Positions 1 through 10,356 of a stretch of 64,000 bases of DNA are shown piece by piece (within the stretch, counting starts at the first letter, position 1; every line of letters begins with the position of its first letter). The DNA is taken from assembly GCA_005502925.1 (NCBI GenBank), contig SCPD01000001.1, positions 682,001-746,000 of the forward strand. The letters are read 5' to 3'. Under the pieces are notes generated by a model. That model did no database searches. It was not told the DNA's origin and was given only the letters and a program-made list of their open reading frames with translations. The translations under genes were made by a program, and so were the position numbers. This DNA comes from Rhizobiales bacterium Y(2018) (GTDB lineage Bacteria; Pseudomonadota; Alphaproteobacteria; Rhizobiales; Aestuariivirgaceae).

Positions 1-568
1 TGACCCCGAAAAGCCGGTCGAAGCCCTGGCCTTTGAGCCAGATCCCAAGGCGCGCGAGGCCATGCGTTTCCATCCCGTCATAGACGAGAAGCTCGTCGGC
101 ATCGGCCATCAGCGCCCAATTGCCGGCGCAATATTCGCGCGCCAGGCCGTTATACCAATAGATCCCGAAGCAGCTGTCGTAATAGGGCGTGGTCGTGTGG
201 AAGACATCGGCCAGAGACTCGGCGAGCAACATCTCGTGCGAGCCATCGTCGGAATTATTGTCGACCATGAAGAAGCGGTCGACCCCGAGCTTCCTGTAAT
301 GCTCAAAGAAGAGCGGCAGGCGCGCCGCCTCATTGCGTAGAACGCACAGGACTGCGACCTCGCCCGGTTTGAGCCGGCCGCGACAGCGTATGGTGGTCAG
401 ATGCTCAGTGAGCGAGCGACGCGACAGGTCATCGAATTCGGCTTTGTCCGCCCAGTCCTCGCCGTGGCGCGGAAGCGTCAGCTTCCAGTCCCGCGGCAGG
501 ATCGGGCGCGTTGGAGCCGCAGGCGGCGGAGCGGCGATCCAATCACGATGGCCTGTCTCGCCGCCCAT
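1..568 (-). CDS. Family 2-type glycosyltransferase, 3' end cut by window edge
   Basis: The minus strand encodes 189 codons from an ATG at 568 and runs off the left edge without a stop. Around residues 73-110 it has a GT-A-like start (LCVLRNEA), a charged turn VDNNSDDGS, and at 156-159 a DADE motif fitting a metal/nucleotide-sugar site. This matches the Glyco_tranf_2 subgroup with a conserved RNE near the N-terminus. An in-frame TAG two codons upstream and an AGGAG 8 nt before the ATG fix the start. The SD overlaps the aspS stop, so the gene is probably translated from the aspS message. Donor and acceptor cannot be told from sequence; the preceding 70 residues look like a non-catalytic lead. 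Confidence 0.75.
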   Translation of the reverse strand, partial: MGGETGHRDWIAAPPPAAPTRPILPRDWKLTLPRHGEDWADKAEFDDLSRRSLTEHLTTIRCRGRLKPGEVAVLCVLRNEAARLPLFFEHYRKLGVDRFFMVDNNSDDGSHEMLLAESLADVFHTTTPYYDSCFGIYWYNGLAREYCAGNWALMADADELLVYDGMETHGLARLGIWLKGQGFDRLFGV

Positions 569-579
569 CCGCTATGCTC

Positions 580-2361
580 CTATTTATCAGGCAGATTGAC
601 CCTGAGATGCAATTCACGCAGTTGCTTCGGCGTCGGATCGGACGGCGCGTTCATCAGCAAATCATAGGCCTGCTGGTTCATCGGGAACATCGTGACCTCG
701 CGCAGGTTCTTGGCGCCGACCAGCAGCATGACGATGCGGTCGATGCCGGCCGCCATGCCGCCATGCGGCGGCGCGCCATATTGGAAGGCGCGATAGAGGC
801 CACCGAAGTTTTCCTCGACCGTCGCGCGGCTCAAGCCCACGAGTTCGAAGGCCTTGACCATGGTCTCCGGCAAATGGTTGCGGATGCCGCCCGAGGCGAT
901 CTCGAAGCCGTTGCAAACCATGTCGTACTGGAACGCCTTGATGGTCAGCGGATCCTGCTTCGACAGGGCCTCGATACCGCCCTGCGGCATGGAGAACGGG
1001 TTGTGGCCGAAATCGATCTTCTTCTCTTCCTCGCTCCACTCATAGAAGGGGAAGTCGACGATCCAGCACAGCTCGAAGCGGTTGCGGTCGATGAGGTTCA
1101 ATTCCTCGCCGGCGCGGGTGCGCGCGGCGCCCGCGAAGGTCGCGAATTTCTTCGGATCGCCGGCGACGAAGAAGGCGGCGTCACCGTCTTGGAGACCGAG
1201 CTGCTGGCGGATGGCCTCGGTGCGCTCGCCGATATTCTTGGCGATCGGTCCCGCGCCCTCGAGCTTGTCGCCTTCCTTGCGCCAGAAGATGTACCCCAAG
1301 CCCGGCTGGCCCTCGCTCTGCGCCCAGGCGTTCATGCGGTCGCAGAAGGCGCGCGAGCCGCCGGTCTTGGCCGGAATGGCCCAGACCTGGTTCTTGGCAT
1401 CGCTGGCGAGAATGTTGGCGAAGACCTTGAAGCCGCTCCCCCGGAAATGCTCGGACACGTCCTGCATGACGATCGGGTTGCGCAGGTCGGGTTTGTCGGA
1501 GCCGTATTTCCGCATCGCTTCGTCATAGGCGATGCGCGGGAATTCCTTCGTCACCGGCTTGCCTTCGGCGAAGCTCTCGAACACCCCGCGCAGGACCGGC
1601 TCCATGGTGGAGAGCACGTCGTTCTGCTCGACGAAGCTCATTTCGAGATCGAGCTGGTAGAATTCGCCCGGCAGACGGTCGGCGCGCGGGTCCTCGTCGC
1701 GGAAGCACGGCGCGATCTGGAAGTATCGATCGAAGCCCGACACCATGATGAGCTGCTTGTACTGCTGCGGCGCCTGCGGCAGCGCATAGAACTTGCCGGC
1801 ATGGATGCGCGACGGCACGAGGAAGTCGCGCGCCCCTTCGGGCGACGACGCGGTGAGGATCGGCGTCGAGAATTCAGTGAACCCCGCCTCGCCCATGCGC
1901 TTCCTCATCTCGGCGATGATCTTGGTGCGCGCCATGATGTTCCGGTGCAGGCCTTCACGACGCAAATCGAGGAAGCGGTATTTGAGGCGGACGTCCTCGG
2001 GATATTCGATGTCGCCGAAGACCGGCAGCGGCAGCTCCTTGGCTTCCGACAGGACTTCGATGCTCGTGGCGAAGACCTCGATCAGGCCGGTCGGCAGGTC
2101 GTGGTTCTCGGTGCCGGCCGGGCGCAGGCGCACCTTGCCGTCGACCTTGATCACCCATTCGCTGCGCAAGGTTTCGGCGGTCTTGAAAGCGGGACTGTCG
2201 GGGTCGGCCACCACCTGGGTCAGGCCGTAATGGTCGCGAAGGTCGATGAACAGCAAGCCGCCATGATCGCGCACGCGATGCACCCAGCCCGACAGGCGCG
2301 TCTCGCTGCCCTGGTGCGTTTCGCGGAGATCCCCGCATTTATGGCTTCTATAGGCGTGCAT
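580..2361 (-). CDS. aspS: Aspartyl-tRNA synthetase (class II)
   Basis: The 593-residue product charges tRNA-Asp; in bacteria lacking AsnRS it may also mischarge tRNA-Asn. An N-terminal OB-fold anticodon domain ([13 protein letters not shown]) is followed by the class II core, with motif 2 ([11 protein letters not shown]) and motif 3 near the C-terminus ([13 protein letters not shown]). The length is that of bacterial AspRS with the GAD insertion. The frame stays open 77 codons further upstream, but that stretch is AT-rich intergenic DNA and unlike the family; the start [10 protein letters not shown] at 2361 is the family start. It diverges from rnd, and the glycosyltransferase follows 11 nt downstream. 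Confidence 0.97.
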   Translation of the reverse strand: MHAYRSHKCGDLRETHQGSETRLSGWVHRVRDHGGLLFIDLRDHYGLTQVVADPDSPAFKTAETLRSEWVIKVDGKVRLRPAGTENHDLPTGLIEVFATSIEVLSEAKELPLPVFGDIEYPEDVRLKYRFLDLRREGLHRNIMARTKIIAEMRKRMGEAGFTEFSTPILTASSPEGARDFLVPSRIHAGKFYALPQAPQQYKQLIMVSGFDRYFQIAPCFRDEDPRADRLPGEFYQLDLEMSFVEQNDVLSTMEPVLRGVFESFAEGKPVTKEFPRIAYDEAMRKYGSDKPDLRNPIVMQDVSEHFRGSGFKVFANILASDAKNQVWAIPAKTGGSRAFCDRMNAWAQSEGQPGLGYIFWRKEGDKLEGAGPIAKNIGERTEAIRQQLGLQDGDAAFFVAGDPKKFATFAGAARTRAGEELNLIDRNRFELCWIVDFPFYEWSEEEKKIDFGHNPFSMPQGGIEALSKQDPLTIKAFQYDMVCNGFEIASGGIRNHLPETMVKAFELVGLSRATVEENFGGLYRAFQYGAPPHGGMAAGIDRIVMLLVGAKNLREVTMFPMNQQAYDLLMNAPSDPTPKQLRELHLRVNLPDK

Positions 2362-2509
2362 AATCCCTCGCAAATCGGGTCGGAAAATCAGTAGAAGAGC
2401 GCGGAAAAGCGCATGGGGAGGCCCGATTGTCAAGTTGCCCGCGCTTGTGGCCATTTCAGGTGGTTTTTCCGGCCCCAAGCCCCGGCGACGCAGCGGCAAA
2501 TCAGCAAAA

Positions 2510-2535
2510 TTGACAAGGCGAGTCGAAAATCGACT
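2510..2535 (+). promoter_or_regulatory. Candidate promoter with palindrome upstream of rnd
   Basis: The 268-bp aspS/rnd divergent gap is markedly more AT-rich than its surroundings over its last 120 bp. It holds a perfect TTGACA (2510-2515). A perfect inverted repeat AGTCGA-AAA-TCGACT (2521-2535) lies between that -35-like box and a TTAAAT/TAAATT stretch. The spacing to the -10-like box is 19-20 nt, longer than ideal, so the exact -10 is uncertain. The palindrome could be an operator. Confidence 0.4.
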
Positions 2536-2629
2536 TAAATTATTGAAAAATAAGGAAAAACCATATTTTTCGCGAATGAGACAGCAAATCATTTGACGCC
2601 TGCCCCGGACTCGCGCGACTTAGAGCCCT

Positions 2630-3817
2630 ATGGAGGTCATCACCACCACATCCGCGCTCAAGGCGCTCGTCAAGGAACTCGCCCGGGAAGCCTATGTCAC
2701 GGTCGATACCGAATTCATGCGCGAGCAGACCTTCTGGCCCGACCTCTGCCTGATCCAGATTGCCGGCGGAAACCACCAGGCGATCATCGACCCCAAGGCG
2801 CCGGATATCGACCTCAAGCCCTTCCACACGCTGATGACCAACGAGAATGTGCTCAAGGTCTTTCATGCGGCGCGCCAGGATATCGAGATTTTCGTGCATC
2901 TGTCGGGCCGGGTGCCGCATCCGGTGTTCGACACTCAGATCGCCGCAATGGTCTGCGGCTTCGGCGACCAGGTCTCCTATGAATCGATCGTGCGCCAGCT
3001 GGCGCGTGCCCAGATCGACAAGTCTTCGCGCTTCACCGACTGGTCGCGGCGCCCTCTCACCGAGAAGCAGCTCAATTACGCGCTTTCCGACGTCACCCAT
3101 CTGCGCACCGTCTATGAGAAGCTGAAAGAAGAGCTCGACAAGACCGGCCGCGAGCCCTGGCTGGCGCAGGAAATGGAAGTCCTGACCTCGCCCAAGACCT
3201 ACAATATGGCGCCGGAAGACGCCTGGAAGCGGCTCAAGACCCGGCTGCGCTCGAAGAAGCAATTGGGCGTCCTGATCGCGCTTGCCGCCTGGCGCGAACG
3301 CGAGGCTCAGGAAAAGAACGTGCCGCGCCAGCGCATCATCAAGGATGACGCGCTGATCGAGGTCGCGACCCAGATGCCGCAGACACGCGAAGCCCTGAAT
3401 GCGTCACGCGCACTGCCGCGCGGCTTCGGTAACTCGCGCGCCGGCGAGGCGATCCTCGTCGCCGTCAAGGACGGGCTCGAGACCGACGCGAAGCTCTTGC
3501 CGCCGCTTCCCGGCGGGCATGAGAAGATGCCCGAGAGCACCCAGGCCGCCGCCGAAATCCTCAAGCTCGCGCTCAAGATCGTGGCCGAGCGCGAAGGCCT
3601 GGCGCCGCGCCTCCTTGCCAGTGCTTCCGACATCGATGCCGTCGCGCAGGATGACGAAGCCGACGTGCCGCTGATGAATGGCTGGCGCCGCCAGATGTTC
3701 GGCGCGATCGCGCTCGACCTCAAGCATGGCCGCGCCGTCATCGGCTTCCGCGATGGCCGGGCCGAGATCATGTCGAGCGTGGCGCCTTTCAAGCCCACCG
3801 CCGCCGCCGCGGAATAA
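2630..3817 (+). CDS. rnd: Ribonuclease D
   Basis: A 395-residue 3'-5' exoribonuclease involved in tRNA 3' trimming. The DEDDy exonuclease domain is intact: VDTEFMRE supplies the first Asp and Glu, FHAARQDIE the second Asp, and YALSDVTHL the Tyr/Asp pair near residue 150. An HRDC domain follows at about residues 205-290. The length fits alphaproteobacterial RNase D. No strong SD precedes the ATG, and the upstream sequence is promoter-like. Confidence 0.95.
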   Translation: MEVITTTSALKALVKELAREAYVTVDTEFMREQTFWPDLCLIQIAGGNHQAIIDPKAPDIDLKPFHTLMTNENVLKVFHAARQDIEIFVHLSGRVPHPVFDTQIAAMVCGFGDQVSYESIVRQLARAQIDKSSRFTDWSRRPLTEKQLNYALSDVTHLRTVYEKLKEELDKTGREPWLAQEMEVLTSPKTYNMAPEDAWKRLKTRLRSKKQLGVLIALAAWREREAQEKNVPRQRIIKDDALIEVATQMPQTREALNASRALPRGFGNSRAGEAILVAVKDGLETDAKLLPPLPGGHEKMPESTQAAAEILKLALKIVAEREGLAPRLLASASDIDAVAQDDEADVPLMNGWRRQMFGAIALDLKHGRAVIGFRDGRAEIMSSVAPFKPTAAAAE

Positions 3818-3818
3818 C

Positions 3819-3880
3819 CTCCCTGCCCTGACACCGAAGCTTGTGCTAGGCTCTCTCCTTCCGGGGGATCCAGCAGGGAG
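3819..3880 (+). promoter_or_regulatory. Inverted repeat pairing with the GYD-gene SD
   Basis: CTCCCTGC (3819-3826, just after the rnd stop) is the exact reverse complement of GCAGGGAG (3873-3880). The second arm contains the GGGAG Shine-Dalgarno 8 nt before the next ATG. In RNA the two arms could pair and mask the ribosome site. The 46-nt loop makes this a moderate call. Confidence 0.4.
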
Positions 3881-3888
3881 ATTGAACC

Positions 3889-4182
3889 ATGCCTGCCTTT
3901 ATTCTCCTCACGAACTTCACCGATCAGGGAATCCGCGCCGTCAAGGACACGGTCAAGCGCGCCGAGAAATTCCGCGAGCTTGCCAAGCAGAACGGTGCCA
4001 CCGTCAAAGAGCTCTACTGGACCCTGGGAAAGTATGACGTCGTCTCGGTCGTCGAGGCGCCGGATGTGACGAGCATCACCGCGCTCGGTCTCACCCTCGG
4101 CATGGCAGGCAATGTGCGTACCGAAACGCTGCCTGCCTTCACCGCGGATGAGATGGCGAAGGTACTGGCCAAAGTGAAATAG
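3889..4182 (+). CDS. GYD-domain protein
   Basis: A 97-residue cytosolic protein that matches the GYD family end to end. It begins MPAFILLTNFTDQGIR and continues with the diagnostic YWTLGKYDVVSVVEAPD around residues 44-60, in the position of the Gly-Tyr-Asp motif, and a closing TLPAFTADEM. The fold is a small ferredoxin-like dimer; the molecular role of the family is unknown. GGGAG stands 8 nt before the ATG. It is convergent with ppx, whose stop lies 13 nt away. Possible co-transcription with rnd is complicated by the inverted repeat in the 71-nt gap. Confidence 0.85.
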   Translation: MPAFILLTNFTDQGIRAVKDTVKRAEKFRELAKQNGATVKELYWTLGKYDVVSVVEAPDVTSITALGLTLGMAGNVRTETLPAFTADEMAKVLAKVK

Positions 4183-4195
4183 GCCGGGTCCGGGA

Positions 4196-5707
4196 TCAGT
4201 AGATTTCGACTTTGGCGGTGCGGCCCATCTGGCCGGCCAGCGCGTCGAGGCGCTTCTCGACGCGTTCGCCCATGAGGTCGGCGAATTTCCGCGGCACCCG
4301 GAGCATCAGATTGCGGGTGCCGTCCACCTCGATGCCGATCTTGGGCAGGACGCCGGGCATGGCGGCGGTGAGGATGTAGGCAAGGCGGAACACCTCGCTC
4401 AAAAGCCTGGCCCGCTCCAGCGTCTTGTCGTCGACAAGGCGGGCGAGGCTGGTGGTCATCCCCTCCTCCTCGCCCTCGTAGCGATAATAGATGGTGAGGG
4501 CCAGGAAGACGCGGCCGGCATGGTCGATATCGACGAAAGCCGCCTGCGAGATCATGCCGAGCGAACGCTGGGCCCGGTAGTCCGGATGCGCGCGCCAGCC
4601 GATGTCGGCCAACAGGCAGGCGGCTTGGCGCAAGCGGCGCTCCGGCTCCGTCTCCTCGAAGCTCTTATGCGCGAAGAGCTTGTCGGTCCAATCGCACAAT
4701 TCGAGCTCGTGCTCGGACGAACGCGCATAGCGGCAGCAGAAATCCCAGCACGACGAAAGCAGAGCGTCGGTATCGCGCTTGCGCTTCGGCAGCTTCGAAT
4801 AAAGCAGGCCCTCGCGCACGCCATAGATCGAGACGACCATCTGCTTCACCTTGGACTTGGCGAGCAGACGCTCGAGCACGAGGGCGCCGAAGGGCAAGGT
4901 GTCGATGCGGCTCTTGGAAACGGTCTTGATGTCTTTCAGCGAAGACGATGAGAGATGCGAGACGAGATCGGCCACCGAACGCGCCTGCTCGCGCCCGATC
5001 GTGTAATTGTGCAGGACATGGAGCGGATAGCGCGTCTGGCCCATATGGATGCGCGCGATGTTGCGCCAGGTGCCGCCCACCGCATAGAGCGTGCGGCCCT
5101 TGAGTTTCGTCAGGAGCGGTGATGAATCGAGATATTTATCGATGATGTCGCGCGCCTTGGCGGTGGAGCCGCCCGACATGTCGATGAGCCGCAAGGGGCC
5201 GAGCGGAAAAGTGATGCCGTCGCGGATGCGTCCTTCGCTCACATCGATGAGCTCGAGACTGCCGCCGCCCAGATCGCCGATCAGCCCGTCGGCGCCGGTG
5301 ACGCCCGCCATGACGCCCATGGCAGCGAGCCGCGCCTCTTCCTTGCCGGAGAGCACGTCGATATGGGCGCCCAGTGCCTCTTCCGCCATATCGACGAATT
5401 GCGGACCATTCTCGGCCTCGCGTGCGGCCGCGGTCGCTACCGCATAGACTTCGCGGGCGCCGATCTGGCGCGACAACGCCTTGAAGCGGCGCAGCGCCGC
5501 CAGCGCGCGCTCCATGCCCTGCGGATGGAGCTGTCGCGTGGTGGCGACGCCGCGGCCCAGACCGCAGAGGAGCTTTTCGTTGAAGACAGGCGTCGGCGCC
5601 CGCCGCAGACCGTCATAGACGACAAGCCGCACCGAGTTCGATCCGATGTCGACGACCGATACCGGACGGTATTTCGTCGACCCGCTGCCTAATCTTTTTC
5701 GCTTCAC
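4196..5707 (-). CDS. ppx: Exopolyphosphatase / GppA-family phosphatase
   Basis: A 503-residue ASKHA-fold phosphatase that removes terminal phosphates from polyphosphate or from pppGpp. The phosphate-binding loops are visible: [17 protein letters not shown] near residue 19 and [13 protein letters not shown] near 143. A C-terminal HD-like extension is present, as usual in alphaproteobacteria. Translation starts at GTG, which overlaps the ppk stop by 4 nt (GTGA), so synthesis and breakdown of polyphosphate are translationally coupled. Confidence 0.92.
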   Translation of the reverse strand: MKRKRLGSGSTKYRPVSVVDIGSNSVRLVVYDGLRRAPTPVFNEKLLCGLGRGVATTRQLHPQGMERALAALRRFKALSRQIGAREVYAVATAAAREAENGPQFVDMAEEALGAHIDVLSGKEEARLAAMGVMAGVTGADGLIGDLGGGSLELIDVSEGRIRDGITFPLGPLRLIDMSGGSTAKARDIIDKYLDSSPLLTKLKGRTLYAVGGTWRNIARIHMGQTRYPLHVLHNYTIGREQARSVADLVSHLSSSSLKDIKTVSKSRIDTLPFGALVLERLLAKSKVKQMVVSIYGVREGLLYSKLPKRKRDTDALLSSCWDFCCRYARSSEHELELCDWTDKLFAHKSFEETEPERRLRQAACLLADIGWRAHPDYRAQRSLGMISQAAFVDIDHAGRVFLALTIYYRYEGEEEGMTTSLARLVDDKTLERARLLSEVFRLAYILTAAMPGVLPKIGIEVDGTRNLMLRVPRKFADLMGERVEKRLDALAGQMGRTAKVEIY

Positions 5708-7878
5708 TTCTTGGCTCTGGACTTCCTGCTCACGCGCGCCGTGATCGGTGGCGGCAGACTACCTTTAAGCGATCTGCCGCGTCCAGAGAGAGATGGATTC
5801 TTCATGAAATAGGTGTGGGCATTGAAGGGCTCCTCGTCGGGGCCCGGCGCGATGCGGCGCGAGGAGCCGTCAGACAGCAATTCCCAGCTCTGCTCGTTGT
5901 CGCGCATATTGGCCATCATGATCTGGCCCATGACCTGCTCATGTACGGTCGGGTTCTCGATCGGGATCAGCGTCTCGACGCGGCGATGCAGGTTGCGCGG
6001 CATCCAGTCGGCGGATGCGATATAAACCCTGGCGCTCTGATGCGGCAGGCCGTGGCCGGCGCCGAAGCAGATGATGCGGCTGTGCTCGAGGAAGCGGCCG
6101 ATGATGCTCTTGACGCGGATGTTTTCCGACAGGCCTGGCACGCCGGGCCTGAGACAGCAGATGCCGCGCACCACGAGGTCGATCTGGACGCCGGCCTGGC
6201 TCGCCGTATAGAGCGCATCGATGATGCCGGGATCGACCAGCGAGTTGAGCTTGGCCCAGATCTGGCCGGGCCGGCCTTCCTTCACATGCTCGATCTCGTC
6301 CTCGATGTCCTCGAGAAGCTGCGCCTTCATACCGATGGGCGACAGCGAGATCTTCTCGAGGTCCTCGGGCTCGGCATAACCGGAGATATAGTTGAAGAGC
6401 CTGGAAGCGTCGCGCGCGAGCGCCGGATCGCAGGTGAAGAAGGACAGGTCGGTGTAGATCTTGGCCGTCACCGGGTGATAGTTACCAGTGCCGAAATGCA
6501 CATAGGTGCGCATATTGCCGCCCTCGCGGCGCACCACCATCGAGACCTTGGCGTGAGTCTTGAGCTCGATGAAGCCGAAGACGACCTGGGCGCCGGCGCG
6601 TTCGAGATTGCGCGCCCAGGCGATGTTGGCCTCCTCATCGAAACGGGCTTTCAGCTCGACCAGCGCCATGACGGACTTGCCGGCTTCCGCCGCCTTGATC
6701 AGCGCCGCCACGATCGGGCTGTCATTCGAGGTGCGGTAGAGCGTCTGTTTGATGGCGACGACATCCGGGTCCTGGGCAGCCTGGCGGACGAACTGAACGA
6801 CGACGTCGAAGGATTCGTAAGGATGATGGACGATGATGTCCTTCTGGCGGATGGCGGCGAAGCAGTCGCCGCCATGGTCACGGATGCGCTCCGGGAAACG
6901 CGCCACGAAGGGCTTGAATTTGAGATCCGGGCGCTCGTCGAGAATGAGCTGCTTGGTGTCGGAATAGCCGATGAGGCCGGCGCAGGTGACCATCACGTCG
7001 GCCGACACGTCGAGCTCGTCGGCGATGAAGTCGCGCAAGTTGGAGGGACAGGCGGCGTCGATCTCCATGCGGATCACCGAGCCGCGGCGGCGGCGCTTGA
7101 GGGCGCTTTCGAAAAGCAGCACCAGATCTTCCGCCTCTTCCTCGATTTCGATGTCGCTGTCACGGATGAGGCGGATCAGCCCCTGCCCCAGCACGTCATA
7201 ACCGGGGAAGAGTCTGGGCACGAAAAAGGACAGCATATTCTCGAGCGAGATGAACCTAGCGATGGCGCCCGGCAGCCTGATGAAGCGGTCGAGCTGCTGA
7301 GGAATGGGGAGCAACGCGTTCATCATGCCGCCGTCGCGCCGGCGCTTGAGCTGAAGCGCGATGATGAAGCCGCGATTGGGAATGAAGGGGAAAGGATGGG
7401 CGGGGTCGATGGCGATCGGCGTCACCACCGGCAGGATGTGGCTCAGGAAGCGCTCGCTGAGCCAGGCGCGCTCCTCCTCGTTGAGATCGGAGCCGTCGGT
7501 GATGTGGATGCCGTTCTGGCTCAGCTCGTCGCGCAATTGCAGCCAGCGTGTATCCTGCTCGCTCATCAGCTCCTGGGCGAGCTTGCGAACCTGGTCGAGC
7601 TGCTCGGCGGGGGTCAGGCCGTCCTGGCTCAGTTCGGCGAGCCTGGCGCGCATCTGGCCGACGAGGCCGGCGACGCGCACCATGAAGAATTCATCCAGAT
7701 TGTTGCCCGAGATGGAGAGAAAGCGCAGGCGCTCGAGCAGTGGATGGTTGGCGTTGCGGGCCTCTTCCAGAACCCGCATGTTGAAGACCAGCCAGGACAA
7801 TTCGCGGTTTATGAACCGGCCGGGGTCGGTGAGCCCGGTCATATTCGTCGGTCCTATGGAGAGAGAAATCTCGTTCAT
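5704..7878 (-). CDS. ppk: Polyphosphate kinase 1
   Basis: A 724-residue PPK1 that reversibly polymerises the gamma-phosphate of ATP into polyphosphate. The N-terminal domain opens with [20 protein letters not shown] and [20 protein letters not shown], both family hallmarks. The phosphohistidine segment reads [14 protein letters not shown], and a second conserved region [14 protein letters not shown] lies near residue 625. The basic C-terminal tail is not conserved. The gene is upstream of and overlaps ppx, and is 74 nt downstream of hdaA on the same strand. Confidence 0.97.
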   Translation of the reverse strand: MNEISLSIGPTNMTGLTDPGRFINRELSWLVFNMRVLEEARNANHPLLERLRFLSISGNNLDEFFMVRVAGLVGQMRARLAELSQDGLTPAEQLDQVRKLAQELMSEQDTRWLQLRDELSQNGIHITDGSDLNEEERAWLSERFLSHILPVVTPIAIDPAHPFPFIPNRGFIIALQLKRRRDGGMMNALLPIPQQLDRFIRLPGAIARFISLENMLSFFVPRLFPGYDVLGQGLIRLIRDSDIEIEEEAEDLVLLFESALKRRRRGSVIRMEIDAACPSNLRDFIADELDVSADVMVTCAGLIGYSDTKQLILDERPDLKFKPFVARFPERIRDHGGDCFAAIRQKDIIVHHPYESFDVVVQFVRQAAQDPDVVAIKQTLYRTSNDSPIVAALIKAAEAGKSVMALVELKARFDEEANIAWARNLERAGAQVVFGFIELKTHAKVSMVVRREGGNMRTYVHFGTGNYHPVTAKIYTDLSFFTCDPALARDASRLFNYISGYAEPEDLEKISLSPIGMKAQLLEDIEDEIEHVKEGRPGQIWAKLNSLVDPGIIDALYTASQAGVQIDLVVRGICCLRPGVPGLSENIRVKSIIGRFLEHSRIICFGAGHGLPHQSARVYIASADWMPRNLHRRVETLIPIENPTVHEQVMGQIMMANMRDNEQSWELLSDGSSRRIAPGPDEEPFNAHTYFMKNPSLSGRGRSLKGSLPPPITARVSRKSRAKK

Positions 7879-7952
7879 CGCGCGATCCTGCCGGAAACCC
7901 CAGATTTAGAGCCTCTACCTAGCCCGTATGACCGAACGATGAAGGAGTTCCG

Positions 7953-8657
7953 TTAACCCTCATCCTCGGCGAAGAGGCCTGGAGACGTTATATCCCCAAG
8001 CACCCTGGCGGCAAAATTCCGCGTGACCTCGGCCCGTTCCTCCAGCGCCCGGCGGTCGATCTCGGCCACCAGGCTGCGGGCGGCATCGAGTTCCCTCGGC
8101 ATCCGGGCCAGGAGATACCTCACTGTCGCCTCGTCGACGGCGATCTGGCGGTCGGCGAAGAGCTTGACCAGGACGCCGCGCAGCAGTTCGTCGTCGGGAG
8201 CCCCCAATTGGGCGACAGGCGCCGCCTTGAGCCTTGAAATGAGGTCCGGCAGCGCAATGCCCCAGCCGAGCGGGGCCTGACGGGCGGTGATGAGGATCGA
8301 CGCCTTCTGCTCACGGGCGAGATTCAGAAGGTGGAAGAAACCCGCCTCGTCCAGCCTTTCGCCGGGAGCGTCCTCGATCACCAGTGCCCCCTTTTGGAGA
8401 AGGTCGGGCACGGTTTCCTTGCGGATCTCAGGCGGAGCGATGATCCGGGCGCCGGTCATCTCACGCCAGACGGCGGCAAGATGGGATTTGCCGCTGCCCG
8501 GCGGTCCAAGCAGGATCAGCGCGTGCGACGGCCAGTCGGGCCACAGATCGATGAGCGCCACCGCCTTTTCGTTGGACGGCGTGACCAGGAAGTCATCGCG
8601 CCCGGTGGCGGGGCGATGCGGCAGGTCGAATGCAAGCTGGCGACCTTCGGTGCCCAT
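7953..8657 (-). CDS. hdaA: DnaA-related replication regulator HdaA
   Basis: A 234-residue protein consisting of a DnaA-type AAA+ module without the DNA-binding domain IV, as in Hda/HdaA, which stimulates DnaA-ATP hydrolysis after initiation. Residues 7-13 (QLAFDLP) resemble the Hda sliding-clamp-binding peptide. The Walker A is GPPGSGKS at 51-58 and a degenerate Walker B is VIEDAPG. The start forms TAATG with the end of the upstream exporter gene, a standard alphaproteobacterial arrangement. Confidence 0.88.
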   Translation of the reverse strand: MGTEGRQLAFDLPHRPATGRDDFLVTPSNEKAVALIDLWPDWPSHALILLGPPGSGKSHLAAVWREMTGARIIAPPEIRKETVPDLLQKGALVIEDAPGERLDEAGFFHLLNLAREQKASILITARQAPLGWGIALPDLISRLKAAPVAQLGAPDDELLRGVLVKLFADRQIAVDEATVRYLLARMPRELDAARSLVAEIDRRALEERAEVTRNFAARVLGDITSPGLFAEDEG

Positions 8658-9772
8658 TATTTGGGCGGGCTCCGGCGCTTGGCCTCGCTGGGCTCAGGGA
8701 GCTTTTTCTGAGTCGGTATACCCAGATAGAGCGGACTTTTCAGATATTGCTCGATGGCGAAGCGGACCAGCACGCCGACCGCGGCGGCAAGCGGCACGGC
8801 GAGCAGAAGGCCGACGAAGCCGAAAAGATAGCCGAAGGCGAAAAGAGCGAACATCAGCCAGACGGGATGCAGGCCGATGCGGTTGCCGACCAGGTTGGGC
8901 GACAGGAAATTGCCCTCGATGAACTGGCCGCCGGCGAAGATGGCGATGATGATGATGATATGCGCCCAATCGGGCCAGAACTGGATGAGCGCCATGCCGA
9001 TGGCGAGAACGCCGCCGATGATCGAGCCGACGTAAGGAATGAAGCTTAGGAGCCCTGCCCCGAGCCCGATCAGCAGGCCGAAATTGAGCCCGGCGAAGGA
9101 CAGCGCCATGGCGTAGAAGACGCCGAGCAGAAGGCAGACGGTGCCCTGGCCGCGGATGAAGCCGGCCATGGCTTCATCGATCTGGGTGGCGAGGCGGCGG
9201 ACGGTCGTCAGATGATCGCGCGGCAGCCAGCCATCGACCTTTTCGACCATGCGGTCCCAGTCGTTCAGCATGTAGAAGGCGACGATCGGCGTGACGACCA
9301 GGAGCGAGATGACATTGACCAGCGCCAGGCTGCCGGACAGGATCGAGGTCAGGATCGCCGCCACCCAGCCGGCCGCCTTGCCGGCGAGATCGGACAGCGA
9401 AGCCGGCAGGTTGGTGCCCGAAGATGCCAGCATGTCCTTCAGCCATTGTGGCGCGAGCTCGTCGAAGAGCTTGACCAGCGCCTGCATGTAGCCTGGCAGA
9501 TTGGAGGAGAAGCGCGCGATCTGATCACCCAGCACCGGCAACAGCAGCACCAGGAGGATAACGATGACGAGAATGCTCGAAATGAGGATGAGCAGCGTCG
9601 CGGCAAGTCGCGGCAGGCCCAGACGCTCCAATGCGTCGGCAACGGGATCGAGGAAATAAGCCAGCACCAACCCGGCGATGAAAGGCAGCATGATATCGCC
9701 GAGGAGCCACAGAGCCAGGATGACCACCGCCAGCGCCACGGCCCAGAAGGTGAATTGCCGCTGCAATGTCAT
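8657..9772 (-). CDS. AI-2E family / PerM-type membrane exporter
   Basis: A 371-residue polytopic membrane protein with about eight hydrophobic segments, including an N-terminal pair (FWAVALAVVILALWLLGDIMLPFIAGLV begins this region), a long soluble stretch at about 100-150, and the family's Gly-rich end SFIPYVGSIIGGVLA. The family is described as transporting autoinducer-2 or acting as Na+/H+ exchangers; the substrate here is unknown. The start at 9772 gives an ATGA overlap with pgsA; a longer open frame upstream lies inside pgsA and was rejected. The stop overlaps the hdaA start. Confidence 0.85.
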   Translation of the reverse strand: MTLQRQFTFWAVALAVVILALWLLGDIMLPFIAGLVLAYFLDPVADALERLGLPRLAATLLILISSILVIVILLVLLLPVLGDQIARFSSNLPGYMQALVKLFDELAPQWLKDMLASSGTNLPASLSDLAGKAAGWVAAILTSILSGSLALVNVISLLVVTPIVAFYMLNDWDRMVEKVDGWLPRDHLTTVRRLATQIDEAMAGFIRGQGTVCLLLGVFYAMALSFAGLNFGLLIGLGAGLLSFIPYVGSIIGGVLAIGMALIQFWPDWAHIIIIIAIFAGGQFIEGNFLSPNLVGNRIGLHPVWLMFALFAFGYLFGFVGLLLAVPLAAAVGVLVRFAIEQYLKSPLYLGIPTQKKLPEPSEAKRRSPPK

Positions 9773-10323
9773 GGCGCGTCCCTCGTGCTGGTTCCGTTGG
9801 CCATATGGCGGGCCCATGCCCGCATGTAAAGGGCGGCGGAGGCGACGGTAAGGAAAGCCACGACAGCGCTGCCGATATTGAGGAACCAGGTGGCGTCCGA
9901 CATCCAGGCGAGCACCGCCAGTTGGCCGCCGGCCAGGATGATCTGAGCGGCGGTATTGACCTTGCTGGTGATGAGCGGCTGCATCTTGAGCGGCTTGTCG
10001 AGAATCCACGAGAGAATCACGGCACCGACGATCAGCACGTCGCGCGAGGCGACCAGGATGACGAGCCAGGCCGGCATATGCTGCAGCAAGCCCAGCGATA
10101 TATAGATCGACACCAGCAGCAGCTTGTCGGCGAGCGGATCGAGATAGGCGCCAAGCTGCGTCTTCATCTGGTAGCGGCGCGCTATATAGCCGTCGATGCC
10201 GTCGCCGATCCCGGCCATGATGAAGAACAGGAAAGCGAGGCCGAACTGGCCGGCGACGATCAGCCAGATGGTGATCGGCACCAGCAGAATCCGGCCGATG
10301 GTGATGATATTCGGCAAGTTCAT
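9769..10323 (-). CDS. pgsA: CDP-diacylglycerol-glycerol-3-phosphate 3-phosphatidyltransferase
   Basis: A 184-residue inner-membrane enzyme that makes phosphatidylglycerophosphate, the committed step to phosphatidylglycerol and cardiolipin. The complete CDP-alcohol phosphatidyltransferase signature D-x2-DG-x2-AR-x8-G-x3-D-x3-D is present at about residues 40-66 (DGIDGYIARR, then GAYLDPLAD). Six hydrophobic helices fit the family. It lies 33 nt downstream of the DUF2066 gene and overlaps the exporter start by 4 nt. Confidence 0.95.
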   Translation of the reverse strand: MNLPNIITIGRILLVPITIWLIVAGQFGLAFLFFIMAGIGDGIDGYIARRYQMKTQLGAYLDPLADKLLLVSIYISLGLLQHMPAWLVILVASRDVLIVGAVILSWILDKPLKMQPLITSKVNTAAQIILAGGQLAVLAWMSDATWFLNIGSAVVAFLTVASAALYMRAWARHMANGTSTRDAP

Positions 10324-10356
10324 GTGGCGAAGAAGAAGATGGTTGCTGGTGTCATC

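Noticed and set aside
511-2394. A 627-codon open frame on plus, opposite aspS
   Set aside because: It mirrors the GC-rich codons of aspS on the other strand; residues are rich in His, Arg, Asp and Ala with no domain. aspS is certain.
2362-2592. N-terminal 77-residue extension of AspRS
   Set aside because: The frame is open but the sequence is AT-rich intergenic DNA with promoter boxes, and the family starts at [10 protein letters not shown].
5815-7956. A 713-codon open frame opposite ppk
   Set aside because: Antisense shadow of a confirmed ppk; no motif and the same His/Asp-rich composition.
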